In this document: one piece after another, positions 44,737 through 56,179 of the stretch
Layout: every line of letters starts with the position of its first letter
Numbering within the stretch: position 1 is the first letter of the stretch
From: Monocercomonoides exilis
Lineage: Eukaryota; Preaxostyla; Oxymonadida; Polymastigidae
NCBI GenBank assembly: GCA_001643675.2
Contig: LSRY02000016.1
Span: 62,001-126,000, forward strand
DNA: 64,000 bases
Direction: 5' to 3'
Made by a program: the position numbers and the translations under genes
Notes under the pieces: generated by a model
Database searches by the model: none
The model's input: the letters and a program-made list of their open reading frames with translations, nothing else
Told to the model about the DNA's origin: nothing

Positions 44737-47700
44737 ATCATCCTCCTCTTCCTCTCTCAACACCTTCGAAGCTGCCACACCCTGCCCGCTCTTCACCCCG
44801 TCCCATGCGCGCTCCATGCTCTCAGCAGCCTTCTGGCCAGCGCTGTCGTGTCTGATCCCTGCCCTCGACGCCACCCGCGACAACAGCACAGCCTCTGCCC
44901 TCTTGTCCTCCCTCGCTGCCCTCATCCGCGCTGTGTCCTTGCACAAGATGGACACAGAGAGAGACGCCCTCATCACTGCCCTCTGCAACTTCATCGGCTT
45001 TGCCTCGCCTGCGGCGTCTGACAGGCATCTGCAGTGGAAGCACACACAGGCAATCATCGTGCTCTTCAAGCTCTCTCGCCCCTTCTGCTCACTCACCATG
45101 AAGGCAGTCTATGACCCTTTCTTCGACACAAAGAGAGAAATGTGGCTGAGGAAGAAGCTGGCGAAGGGAAATGCCGGAGGAACTAAAAAACCTTTAGTGT
45201 CTACAACGCCTCCTCCATTTGCTGCATCTTCTTCATCTTCTTCTTCTTCCTCTTCCTCTTCCTCCTCATCTCATTCCTCCTCCTTCCCTGAGTCCACCTC
45301 GTTTGTGCCGACTGCCACGCGCCCTGCATATCTTGTGGACGAAGGCGGAGTGGGAGACTTTCTGCGGGTGCAGAACTGGAGGTGTGTCCTCCTTGTTGTG
45401 CTGCATCTGATTGCGCTGCATGAGCTGAAGGGGCAGCTCAGAGAAGACGACATCCACAACGCCTTCGCTGCCCTCTCACAGCCTGACGGAAGAGCAGAGG
45501 GCGATGGATCTGCAAGCAGTGTGTTGTTATTTATTAATTGAAAATTTGTCATTTTCTTTTAATATTCATATTTATTTATTTATTTATTTTGTTAATCACC
45601 TTTTTCCTTTCCTCACCAGTTGTCCGATCATCCCAATCATATTCCCAGTCCTCCTCCTTCCCTTCTTCTTCCTCCTCCTCCTCCAAAGCGCCTTCCAAAT
45701 CCCCCGTCAAGCCACCCCCAATCCTCAAAAGCCAACGCCAATCGAATGCCCTTCCACTCGTCCCCACAAACATCACTGTTGGGCGTGCCCTCATCCTCCG
45801 CCCCCTCTTCTCCCGCATCGATGCACCCCCCGTCCCCATCAGCCACGTCCACATTAATCCGCAGTTCAGCTTCGCCTCTTTCGTTCCTTTCTGCAAAGCT
45901 AACCTTGTCCCACTCATCCTCGCTGGTGACTCCGTCTTCGACGTTTCTGCCCCTTCTGCTCAGCTGGTTGATCCGTCTGTCACCACACAGGACTCAGTGG
46001 CTGAGGCATCTTCCTACTTCCTTTCTTACGTCCCCGTCCCTTCCTCCCGCTGCGCTGCCCACAATGCTGTCTTCCTATTCAACACACTCTCCCTCCCCTT
46101 CGACTTCCTCACCTCCTGCTTCGCCTTCTCTGCCCGTCTGGACTCTCTTTCTTACCTACACATGCTGTTTGCGCTGTGTGAGATGACCATTTTAGCACCT
46201 TCCTCTTCTCATCACACCCCTCTCCGTGTGACTGCCCTGCAGCGTCTGCAGGAGCTGCTCGCGCACAACTCCCGCCGCTCTCCTGCTGTGTGTGCAGCTG
46301 CTGCTGTGGTGTGTGCGTGGTTCCTGGAGAGGAACGTGAGGGACAGCAACAACCTGAACATGGCGATGCTTGCTGTCGTGACTGAGAGGCAGCTGGCGAC
46401 TGCTGCGCTGAAGAAGGCAGTTGGATTGGAAGGGAAGCAGAGAGGGCTGTGGGGCGGGTGGCAGGTGAAGGACGTGGTGGTTGATGGCAACGAAAGAAGA
46501 ATTAGCGACTTCTGCGGGGTTGTTCAGGAGGAGAAAGGAGAAGGCGCATCGGGTGAGAAGAATTCTGATGAGGCAGAAGCAACAACGGCAGCAGCAGCAC
46601 AACCGCTGCCTTCCGGCTTTGTCTCTCTCTCCACCCCAATCCATTCCCCCAAGCACTCTCCCTCTCCTTCTCTCTGCTCTTCTCCTCTTTCTGCGTCTTC
46701 CTTCTCCCTCCAGCCAATTACCTCTTCTCCCTCCTCTTCCTCTTCCCAATGGCCCCTTTCTTCTCTCCCTGATCTGCTCCAGCAGCAGCGTGCATACAAC
46801 CAGCATCTCCTCCAAAATGTGCCTTTCCCTCCCCTCCATCTTCTGTGCATTGATTACCAGCAGCTCCTCCTCCTCCCTCTCCTCTCCTTCGTCTCCGTCG
46901 GCTCCTGGTTCCCTCTCGCCGTCAACGACAGCTACTCTTCCTCCACTCTGCAGCTCGTCCTCTCCAAGTCCCACAGCAGGTCTCCTTCTCAGCCTCCTCT
47001 CACCTCTCAGCAGCTGCCTCAGACACAGCCCCAGCCCCACTGGCAGCAGACAGGCACGTTCCTTCAACCAGCAAAGGCGCCTCTGGCACTGACAGACGCT
47101 GCACAAAGAGAGCAGTTTATCAGCGAGATACAGAGAGCAATGATGGACACGCTGGCACAGATGCTGGAGCCCATCTATACATCTCAGCAGCGCCCTCTCT
47201 CTGCAAGCGATGTCAGAACATTGGCATTGAATGCTCCGAACACTTCTGCCAACAACAAGCAGAGTGGAGTGGATGCACAACCGACTTCTCCTTTGTCTCC
47301 TTCTAATTCTTCATCTTCATTATCTGCTTCATCATCTTCTTCTTCTTCTTCATCTCCTTCCTCTTCCTCTTCTCCTTCCTTCTCCCCTCCTCCTCTCCGC
47401 TCTATCGGCGCCCAGCTGAAGTCTGGCTGGTGTGTCGTGTTTGCTGTCTGCTCTGTTGTCAGCCAGAATCCAAAGATGAACCACAAAGTGTATCTCTTCC
47501 TGAACGACATTCTCCACCTGCCCCTTTCGCTGCAGACAGAAGAGTCACTCGAAGACGACGATGCTCTGCTGATGGAGCTGATGGAGGAGGAGGCAAGGAG
47601 AGAGGCAGAAAGAGAACAGAGAGAAGAGGAAGGCACAGGAGATGAGACTAAAAATAGCGATACCGACGCTCCAGCGCCTTTGAGCGATGAAGTCGAATCG

Positions 47701-50700
47701 AATTCATCAGCATCTGCTTCTTCTTCTACTTCTCCATCTCATCCTCAACAATCATCAACACCGTCATCATCATCTGGCACCTCCTCTGCACGCAGTACCC
47801 CTCGTGCCTCTTCTTCTTCTTCTTCTTCTTCCAATCAATCAGCCACCCTCCGCTTTCTTCCTTATTCCCCTCTCTCTCCTTCCCCCAACATCACCGCCAG
47901 CACTCCCCAGCCTGCTCCCCTGCCTCCACTTGCTCTCTCTGACATTCTTCCCTTTGCCTTCACTGACCTCCTCGCTGCCCTGGCAGACGTGGCTCTTCAC
48001 ACAGACATGCAGAGGGTGGCTACTGAATGCATCGCAGGCATCGAGCATCTCTGCCGCATTTTGGGCTCAGACGCTGCAGAGAGAGAGGAAGAGAAGGCGA
48101 GGCAGAAGAAGAAGCTGCAGGAGATGCTGATGAAAGACAGAGAGAGAGAGAGAGAGAATGTTCGTATTCAGACAAAAGACGATGATGAGGCATCACGTTC
48201 AGGCACCCCCACCTCCCACCGATCAACAGACTCCCCCCTGCCTCTGCCTCTCCCCTCTCCTTCTCCCACCCCCTCCTTCACTCCATCTCCATTCTCTTCC
48301 TCTTCTTCTCTCTCTTCCTTTGCGCCTCCTCCCTCTCCCTTCAGCAACATGAAGCCCTTCAGCCACACCCACTTCTTTGCCGTGTGGCTGCCCTGCATCC
48401 GCATTCTTGCTGCACTCACAATGGCAGACCCCCTCTCAGCCACAACTGTCTCCTCTCTCTCCTCTCCTCTCCCTTCTTCCCACCCTCCCTCTCGTCCGCC
48501 TCCTTCTCATCCACACTCCAATGCTGCTCAGCCTAATGCATCAACATCATCCAGTTCTCAATCATCCTCTTCCAATCAGCAGCAGCAGCAGCAGATGAAT
48601 CAAGAGAAAGGCACAGCCGCTCTCTCACAAGGCATCGACATCCGGATGCCTCTGCCAGACGTGGCGATTGCAGCGCAACATGCACTGGAGCGTCTGCTGC
48701 ATGACGATGGAGACAGGTTGGACGGGGCAGAGTGGGCAGTGCTGTGGAGGGAGGTGCTGATGCCGATCTCAGAGACAATCAGAGATGCCATTGTGGCGGA
48801 AGACGGGTGGTGGAAGGAGAAGAGGCAGATGGTGGAGATTGAAGAAGAAGAGGAAGAAGAGGAAGAAGAAGAAGAAGAGGAGGAGGAGGAAGAGGAAGAG
48901 GAAGCGAAAGAAGTGAGTGTGGATTTGAAAGAAGAAAAGGATAAAACAAAAGAAAATGTCAAAAAAGACAGTAAAGTTGCTGAAGATAAGAAGGAGAAAG
49001 AAACAAAAGCACCAGCTGTAGACATCTACAGTCAAGGATGTGGATCATCTACGTTTGTCAGCCATCTGTCTGAACTTGAAGATGAAGAAGCTGAAAACAA
49101 AGAAGGAGAAGAAGAAACAAAAGAAGAGAAAGAGAAAGAGAAAGAAGCCACAAATGAAGAGAATGCCAAGCCTGTCAGCAACACTGTGAGTAGCAGCATT
49201 TACGAATCAGGATGTGGGTCAAGCACATTTGTGAGCCATCTTTCAGAGCTTGAAGATGAAGTTGCTGAACAGAAAGAAGAGAAGGAAGGGGAAGGGAAAG
49301 AAGGAGAGAAAGAAGGAGAAGAGAAAGAAGAAGAAAAGAAGAGTGAAGAAGCAGACAACAAAAAGGAAGCAACGTCACAGCAACAGACAGAAGTGTATGA
49401 CAAATACAGCCAGGGCTGTGGATCATCAACATTTGTTAGCCAACTTTCTGAGCTGAGCGAAGAAGAAGAACAGCAACAGAAAGAGAAAGAGAAAGAGCAA
49501 AAAACAGAAGAAGATTCAGTTAAAACATCATTCGACTCTTCATCATCAGCCTCTTCTTCTTCAGCAGACAAATACAGTGCAGGATGTGGTTCATCAGAAT
49601 TTGTGAGTCAGCTGTCTGAAGTGGAAGAGAACAGCACAATTGAAACAAGTGTTGCTGCCAGTGAGAAACCAGCTGAAGAGAAACAGACACCAAAAAGCGA
49701 ACAGAACAAGACAGAAACAAAAGAAGAAGCCAAAAAAGATGAAAAAGACAAAAAAGAAGAAAAAACTGCAATTCCAACAAAACGTGTGAAGAAAGTGAAG
49801 AAAGAGAAAGCCAAAAAACCGAAGCAGAGGAAAGAGGCAGAAATAGAGACGCTGACCATTTGGGAGCAGAAGAGGCAGTGGGACAAGCTGAGAAGAGAGC
49901 GAATGTGGCAGTTTATGGAGAAGATGACAGCGGATGCAGACAGACACTTCTCAGGCAGATTCAAAGAAGGAGATGGAACATGTGCAGGCAATGAACAAGG
50001 ATGCTGTTTGTCTCAGGAAGAAGGAAAGAAGCAGAAGGAGCCATCGAGAATACGGTGGATGTGTGGAAGAAGACTGCTGGAGCCTGTCGATGCCTCTATC
50101 TCATACAGCGATGAACAGAAACACCATGCTTTCGCATCACCATCATCATCTTCTTCTTCATCTTCACAAAAGAGCAGTCAACACAATGACTCAAACAATT
50201 CTCATATTCCTTCCACAGTCTGTGAGTGCACTACAATCTGTGTAGAGATCCACCACAGACAGCAGCTGCGTCGCCAATGGAAAGTGGAGGCGACCCGCTG
50301 GCTGGAGAAGCTGATCAAGTTGTGTGCAAAGTTCGATCGGTCGATGAGCAGAGGAGGAGAATGGCGATGGATTGAGCTGGAGAGCACACAGCCTGTTGAG
50401 TCTGCTGCTGCTGCTGCAGGAGAAGGCAACGGCAATGGACAAGGCGTGTCTGTGAATGCAATGTCGAAGAGTGCGCAGGCAGAGAGTGTGCAGATGAAGG
50501 ACATGGAGGAGATGAGAAGAAGGAAGGAGATGCTGTTTGGGAGGGACGACGGGATTGTGCTGGTCTTCCCAGACAAAACAGGGTTTGTGGAGTGTGGGCA
50601 GATCCAGATGAATTCTGACAAGACATCTGATGAGGCAGCTGAGTCAGCTTCGTCTCAATCACTGAAGAAGCTGATGACTCCGCCATATTCGCATCTTCCT

Positions 50701-52981
50701 CCACCCACACGCTGGTCGCCCCATCGTCTGTCTTCGTCTGCCATTGCCTCCTCTTCTCTTCCATCTTCTCTTCCATCTTCTCTTGCTCAGCCAAATGCCC
50801 TGCTGAATGGAGCAGTCATCAGAGACGAGCGGCAGACAGAGAATTCAACATCGAATGCAGCTGAGTCTGTCACAATAGACGAGCACGGTGTTGTCTCCTC
50901 CTCTTCCTTCACTCCTTTCTTCTTCGACACTCTCTTTGAGCTCGCAGTGGATATAGCGCTGCACAACAACCCATTCACTGCCCTCACCCACTCCCCCTCT
51001 CCTCCTGTGCTGAACATGATAAAAGACTTCGACCGCTTCAAGATGCGCGACGCAGAGTCCCGCCGGCTGGCGACGCTGCCGTTCTCTCTCTTCTTCTCGC
51101 ACGAGCTGACCGCGCTGCTGAACGGGCAGATGTGGCTGAGGATTGTGCGTGTGTGTGAGTTCTTGCTGGCAGCATCGATGCCAAGTGAGATGTGCCCAGC
51201 AGGACAGAGGCACCTGACGAAGTGGATGGAGGAGGAGGCAATGCTGAGGAGAGAGGAGAGAGAGGAGATGAGAATGAAGATAAAAGAGAGGAAGAAGAAG
51301 ATAAGACTGATGAAGCGGAGAGCAGATAAAGAGCAAGGGAAGCATTTGGGTGAAGAAGGAGTGGAGAATGCTTCAAAGGCAGAAATTGAGAGAGAAGAGG
51401 CAGAGCTGGCAAAGGACATGGAGGCATTGCAAATGCTGATAACCAACCACCACAAGCCTCTGTGGCTGTCTCTTGTTGATCCGTCTGCACCCACCAACAT
51501 CTTTGCGTTGAGTCTTGCGCTGTGCATAGCACCTACTGAGGAGATGCTGATGATGCCCTCACGCCCTGGCCAGCGCCCTCTCCCGATGACACTCCTCTTC
51601 CACTCCATCAGCCTGCGCGTACACTTCTTCGCAGAAGTCGCACGAGGAGTGGATCGCCTGCTGCATCCGCCTCCTTCTCCGCTCCGCCTGCTGTCTGCTG
51701 AATGCGCCACGATGCTTCTTCATTCTCTTTCCTCTGTTGTCTCGTTCGTGTTCTCCATCAGCTTCGACCTCCCACTCAGGTCTTTCCTGATGAACACAGT
51801 CTTCTCTCAGATACCTCATCTGTTTCTCTTCTTAAACGATGCAGGCATTATGCTGTGGAGCAGGCTGTCTACAATTGTCGATGAGGCACTCGGAATTGAG
51901 CAGTTCAATGTGCAAGAAAAGAAGAAGAATAAGAAGAAGAACAAGAAGAATAAGAGCAAGAAAAATAAAGCTCAGAAGGAAGAACAAGAACCATCATCTT
52001 CTTCTTCCACAGCATCACCCACAACCCAACCAAACCCCAATATTTCTCTTCCTGTCTCCTCCTCTTCCTCTGCCTCTGCCTCACCAGAATGCACCTTGTC
52101 ATTCGCAGATGGCGTCGCAGCTGAGCGGCGTCTGCTGCACAGCCTGCTGTTTGTGCTGAGTGCAACAGGCACTCTTGTCTCTGTCTGTGGACGCATCGAA
52201 GGCTGCAGCGAGGAGAGGCTGCTGGCAGCAGAAGGGAGCAAGATGGGGATGGTGGAAGAGAAGGGAAGAGGAGAAGAGAAGGAGAAGAAGACGGATGAGG
52301 ACAAGAAGAAGGAGTCAGAGGCGATTGTTGGACATTCTCTGGTGCTGGTGAACACGCTGGCTGTGCCTGCGCCTCCGAAGCGGCGAGCAAAAGGAGAAAG
52401 AAGAGCGAAGAATTCTCACAATGCGAAGACTCCATTGACGGCAGGAGATTTGTTTGAGAGTGAAGGAGCAAGCGTGCCAGGGGTGTTGGAGTTCCAAGGG
52501 GAGAGGATGCTGAGGATGTTGAGTGCATACACCTTCTGCTCTGCTTGTGCTGATGACTCTGATGAATCTAATAGAACAAATGAATCAAATGGAACAGATA
52601 AATCTGAAGGGAATGGCTATGCCAGTGGAACTGTCTGTGCAGATGCCACACCTTCAGATGCTGTGTGTGGGGTGATGATGGCTCTTCCATCGCTCTTTGC
52701 ACGACGCAAGAGCAATTCTAATGAATGTGCAGACAATGAGGAAATCTCATCATCATCATCATCTTCTTCTTCTTCCTCTTCAAAGAAGCATTCAATTAAG
52801 CTCTCTTCATTTGTCACTGTTCCTTCTCTCCCTCAAACAATCACTTTTGACACTCTTTCTGCTTTGGAGGTTGACGTAGGAGCAGTTGCATCGATCAATG
52901 AAATGCACCTTTTGGAGCCATTTGTCATCACTGCCTTCAACTTCTTGTCTCATTTGAGAAGAGATGTGGTATGTTATCTTA

Positions 52982-53023
<42 letters not shown>

Positions 53024-53318
53024 TCATTAATGATTTCCAATCTATTTCTCTATTTTCTAATTTATTCTCTTTTATTCTCTCTCTCTCTCTCTCTCCTCCC
53101 AGCTGCGTGTGAATGCTCCTCTTCTTCTCCCTCTCCTCCTTGTCCACAGCACAGCCCCTCTCCAAAAGTGGAGGTCGACTGCCCTTCTCGTCCTCCGCCG
53201 CTTGCTCCCCTTGTGCATCTCTACCCGTCTGCCCAGACTCCCTTCACTTCTGTCCGCTGGTGGTGATTCGCTGGAATACGAATATCAAAGCGACGATGAA
53301 AGCGATGATGATGAATAA
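40974..53318 (+). CDS. Giant Sec7-family ARF guanine-nucleotide exchange factor (BIG/GBF type), seven exons
   Basis: Exons 40974-41073, 41133-41163, 41222-41306, 41362-41505, 41606-45518, 45620-52968 and 53103-53318 join without a phase break to about 3,945 residues. BIG and GBF proteins are usually 1,800-2,000. The N-terminal DCB-like region reads SRSLFAPILNGIETG, IASLGCAQKWIS and IHGDVLSRCILCYVN. A HUS-like segment (LFRAFDAEFGEQTHFERLL, about 550) follows. The Sec7 domain spans about 831-1051: DRFIILFNMKPKKGIQFAL, VVDDAMRKFLTTFHLPGESQ with the catalytic glutamate finger at Glu950, FPDADSCFMIAYQSLMLHSL and FLGELYDRILANEIKV. Poly-Ser, poly-Glu and E/K-rich inserts swell the C-terminal half, which also has a four-copy GCGSS motif and ends in an acidic QSDDESDDDE tail. 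The expected role is GDP-GTP exchange on ARF GTPases for Golgi/endosome coat assembly. The long frames 41480-45541 and 45538-53112 are one gene, not two. Confidence 0.85.
49018..49640 (+). repeat. Four-copy GCGSSxFVS motif repeat in the ARF-GEF
   Basis: YSQGCGSSTFVSHLSELEDE (about 49027), YESGCGSSTFVSHLSELEDE (about 49201), YSQGCGSSTFVSQLSELSEE (about 49405) and YSAGCGSSEFVSQLSEVEEN (about 49573) are set 165-205 nt apart in otherwise featureless Glu/Lys linkers. The motif is strongly conserved while the linkers are not. Confidence 0.85.
52982..53024. repeat. ATT trinucleotide microsatellite in the last ARF-GEF intron
   Basis: About 14 copies of ATT within the 134-nt intron 52969-53102 (GTATGT...CAG), followed by a CT-rich acceptor tract. 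The repeat keeps the upstream frame open and so makes the intron look coding (a poly-Tyr run). Confidence 0.9.
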
Positions 53319-53600
53319 GCAGTTTCGAAAGATGCATTCACAATATGTTGACTATTTTTTGAGAGTTAATATTTCTTACAAAAATTCTTTTTATTTTTAT
53401 AAATTGAATTCTTAAACTCTTTTCCCTTTCACCGAGATTTGAGGTCATCTAAAATTATTATTCACTTCATTTTAATTATGATAATCCTTCAAACATTATT
53501 ATTTATAAAAAAACACTTTTTTGGAAATATTCAATGAGTTTTAATAAGGGGATGATCATCAATCTGGGGAATTTTGGAAACAATTCTTTGAGACAAATCA

Positions 53601-54085
53601 ATGCAGAACGAAAAAGTTTGCAATTTTTTCACATTAATAAAGAATAAAACGCTTATAACAATTTTTGTGATTCATGCGATAGGGAGAAAACATCGAACTT
53701 TACATTCCGCGCAAATGGTATGATATTTTTTTCCTTTTTAGTCTCATTTTGATAAATCAAATCCAATAGCTCTGCAACAAACCGCATTATTGCTGCTGAT
53801 GATCATGCTTCCGTTCAAATCACTATTCCAAAAGTGTGAATTCATTTTCTTAAAGACTTTTCACACATATCTTTTCCTTCGTATAAACCTCATAATCACT
53901 ATTGCTTTTCTTTTAAAATACAATCTTTTTAACAGTTGGATAAGAATGGAGTTATGACTAAAAAGTCAAAGACTTATGCTCTTTGCGGAATGGTTCGTGC
54001 ACGTTGTGAGGCTGATGCAACTTTAATTCGTCTCTGCACAAAAGATAAAATTGTTAAAGGACTTATTAAATCAACTTCAGCATAA
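53601..54085 (+). CDS. RPS21: 40S ribosomal protein eS21, four exons
   Basis: Exons 53601-53615, 53683-53717, 53770-53833 and 53936-54085 give 87 residues, the normal length for eS21. The sequence starts MQNEKGENIELYIPRKCSAT and continues NRIIAADDHASVQITIPKL, with YALCGMVRARCEADATLIRL near the end; each part matches the family (MQND-GE-VDLYIPRKCSATNRII, DHASVQ, YALCGxxR). The first exon is only 15 nt. Introns are 67, 52 and 102 nt with donors GTTTGC, GTATGA and GTGTGA. A component of the small ribosomal subunit, presumably strongly expressed. It sits 282 bp after the ARF-GEF stop and 268 bp before eL22. Confidence 0.93.
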
Positions 54086-54353
54086 AAATGCAATCATTTT
54101 GTTGAACATATCTTAACACACAAAAATTCGCTTTAATCTTGTGAATTTTTTCATCTCACCAAAATTTCTTCAAATTTTTTGAAAAATTAACATACTGCCT
54201 CACAAAGTGCAAAAAAATCAAAAGTTAAATAATTTTTCTGAAAGATATTATAATTGTCAAGATATTGAAGAATTAAATATTTCAAATTTAAATAATGGTT
54301 CAACAAAAATTCCACGATTGGCTAGTTTGATCTTGTCGAACTTTTGTTTCGCG

Positions 54354-55178
54354 ATGGACAAGGGGAAAAAGAAAGTACAAGCATCAAAAGCTCCTGCAAA
54401 GAAAGTCGAGTCAACAAAGAAGGTTGCAACAAAGCCAGCAGCAAAGAAAGTTGAAGCACCAAAGAAGGCACAGGAAAGCAAACCAAAAACTGAGCAAAAG
54501 CCAAAGGCCGTTGCAGCTGCAAAACCAGCACCAAAAGCAGAGAAAAAAGTTGCTGCGCCAGCGAAACAGCCAGAGAAGAAAGATGCAAAGAAAGCAACAA
54601 AGAAGGTTCAAGATAAGAAAGGAAAGAAAGAAGAAAAAGTCGTAAAGAAAGTTAAAAAGGTTATCAGAAGAAAGAATGGCAGACCTTTGAACAAGAACGA
54701 CTTTCATGCAAAGAGATTGAAGATGCTGAGACGGAGGAGATATGTTAGATTTGTGATTGATTGCCATCAACAAGCAAAAGATCACATTTTGAAAGCAAGA
54801 GAGCTGGTTTGTTGTTTTAAATTGTATTATATTAATTTATTAAATGATTTTCTTCTTTTTTCCCCTTCATTTCATGAAAATCATTTCAAAATATTTTTTG
54901 CTTATTAGGAAAAATATCTTAAAGAACACATCAAAGTTCACGGAAAAACTCACAACTTTGGAAAGAAAGTCAGAACTCTCGTGAAGAGAAACAGAGTTTA
55001 TGTTCTTTCACGTCCACCATTCACCAAAAGATATTTGAAATATCTTACACGTCGCTTCCTCAAGAAGCAAACTCTTCGTGATTGGGTTCGTATCATTGCA
55101 AATGGAAGAAAAGGATATAAGATGAGCTACTACAAGATTGAGTCACCAGAAGACGAGGAAGAAGAAGTTGAAGCATAA
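54354..55178 (+). CDS. RPL22: 60S ribosomal protein eL22 with a long Lys/Ala-rich N-terminal extension, two exons
   Basis: Exons 54354-54806 and 54909-55178 (intron 102 nt, GTTTGT...TAG) give 240 residues. The conserved ribosomal part is at about 130-240 (RFVIDCHQQAKDHI, KYLKEHIKVHGKTHNFGKKV, RYLKYLTRRFLKKQTLRDWV, YYKIESPEDEEEEVEA), the standard eL22 C-terminus. Ahead of it is an extension of about 105 residues dominated by Lys, Ala and Pro (KKVEAPKKAQESKPKTEQKP), similar in character to the histone-H1-like extension known from insect RpL22. The frame is open upstream of ATG 54354, but that is the first ATG giving a ribosomal-type start (MDKGKKKVQ). Confidence 0.93.
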
Positions 55179-55397
55179 ATGTTATGATTTTTCATTCTTT
55201 TTCACTTCCTCTTTGTCCGTCAAACATGTCAATTTCCATCAATCAGAAGTTGAAAGTGATCTTTTTTTAATTTTAAAATGATAATATTAATTAGTTTTTG
55301 TGCTTCATCTATTTAAAAATGAAACGCTGATCTGCAATTCAAAACCACAAAGACTTTACTCTTGATCTCCAATAAAAAAAATTATTTTCTTTATTGA

Positions 55398-56093
55398 ATG
55401 AAGTCTCGTGTTTTGTTTGTTGGAAACATCAATTTTTCTACAACATCAGAACAACTAAGAGAGTACTTTTCTGAAGCTGGAAATGTGTCTGTTATTTTTA
55501 TTACTTAATATTTGTCAATTTCTTGGTTTTTAAAATTTTTAAACAGAGACGAAATTTATATTCCTCAAAAATATGGAAAAAATGCTGGTTATAGTTTTAT
55601 AATAATGAGAACTCCTGAAGAAGCCGAGCGGGCAGTTGAGATGTTTGATAGAAAGGAATTAGATGGAAGAATGATTGGAGTTGAAATCTCACAAAAAAAT
55701 CCATCAGAATTTTCCAAATATTCTACACCAAAGCCAAAAACCCAAGAAATTAAAATGAACCAAAGGAGAACATTTCGAAGTTTTCGAGGAAGTGGAACTG
55801 CAACTCCAAGTTCATTTTCATCATTTCAACCAAGATCAAAGCAAATCATGATAAGAAATTTTCCGGTTACCGCATCGATGTTGGATCTCCAACTATGCTT
55901 TAAGGGATTTTCAATACGAAAGGCTCTTATTCTTGGTCAATCATATCCTGAAGGAGATATAACGAGCTGTTTTGTGGAATTCTCCTCTGAAAACGAAGTG
56001 GAACAAATACTTGGGGGACACAAAACTTTTAAAATTGATCCTTTTGTTTTAGATATAATCATATCACCAAGAAAAATAAATGAAATTCTATAA
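55398..56093 (+). CDS. RNA-binding protein with two RRM domains, two exons
   Basis: Exons 55398-55486 and 55547-56093 (60-nt intron, GTCTGT...CAG) give 211 residues. RRM1 starts at residue 3: RVLFVGNINFSTTSEQLREY (RNP2 = LFVGNI), FSEAGNV, then across the intron YIPQKYGKNAGYSFIIM (RNP1-like GYSFIIM) and EEAERAVEMFDRKELDGRMI. A Ser/Arg/Phe linker leads to a more diverged RRM2 (QIMIRNFPVTASMLDLQLCF ... GDITSCFVEFSSENEVEQIL). The likely role is RNA binding in splicing, export or translation; the specific orthologue is not recognisable. The intergenic gap to the next gene is only 86 bp. Confidence 0.85.
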
Positions 56094-56179
56094 TAAAGCT
56101 GATTTTTCTTGTGTTATTTGATCTTTCACCTTAATTCACTCCCACTCAAACCGTTTGGATATATTTCGGTGATTTTGTG

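Noticed and set aside
45538-53112. A separate 2,524-residue protein
   Set aside because: Its first 27 codons are intronic (TATT repeat), there is no good start, and a phase-correct acceptor at 45618-45619 joins it to the Sec7 exon.
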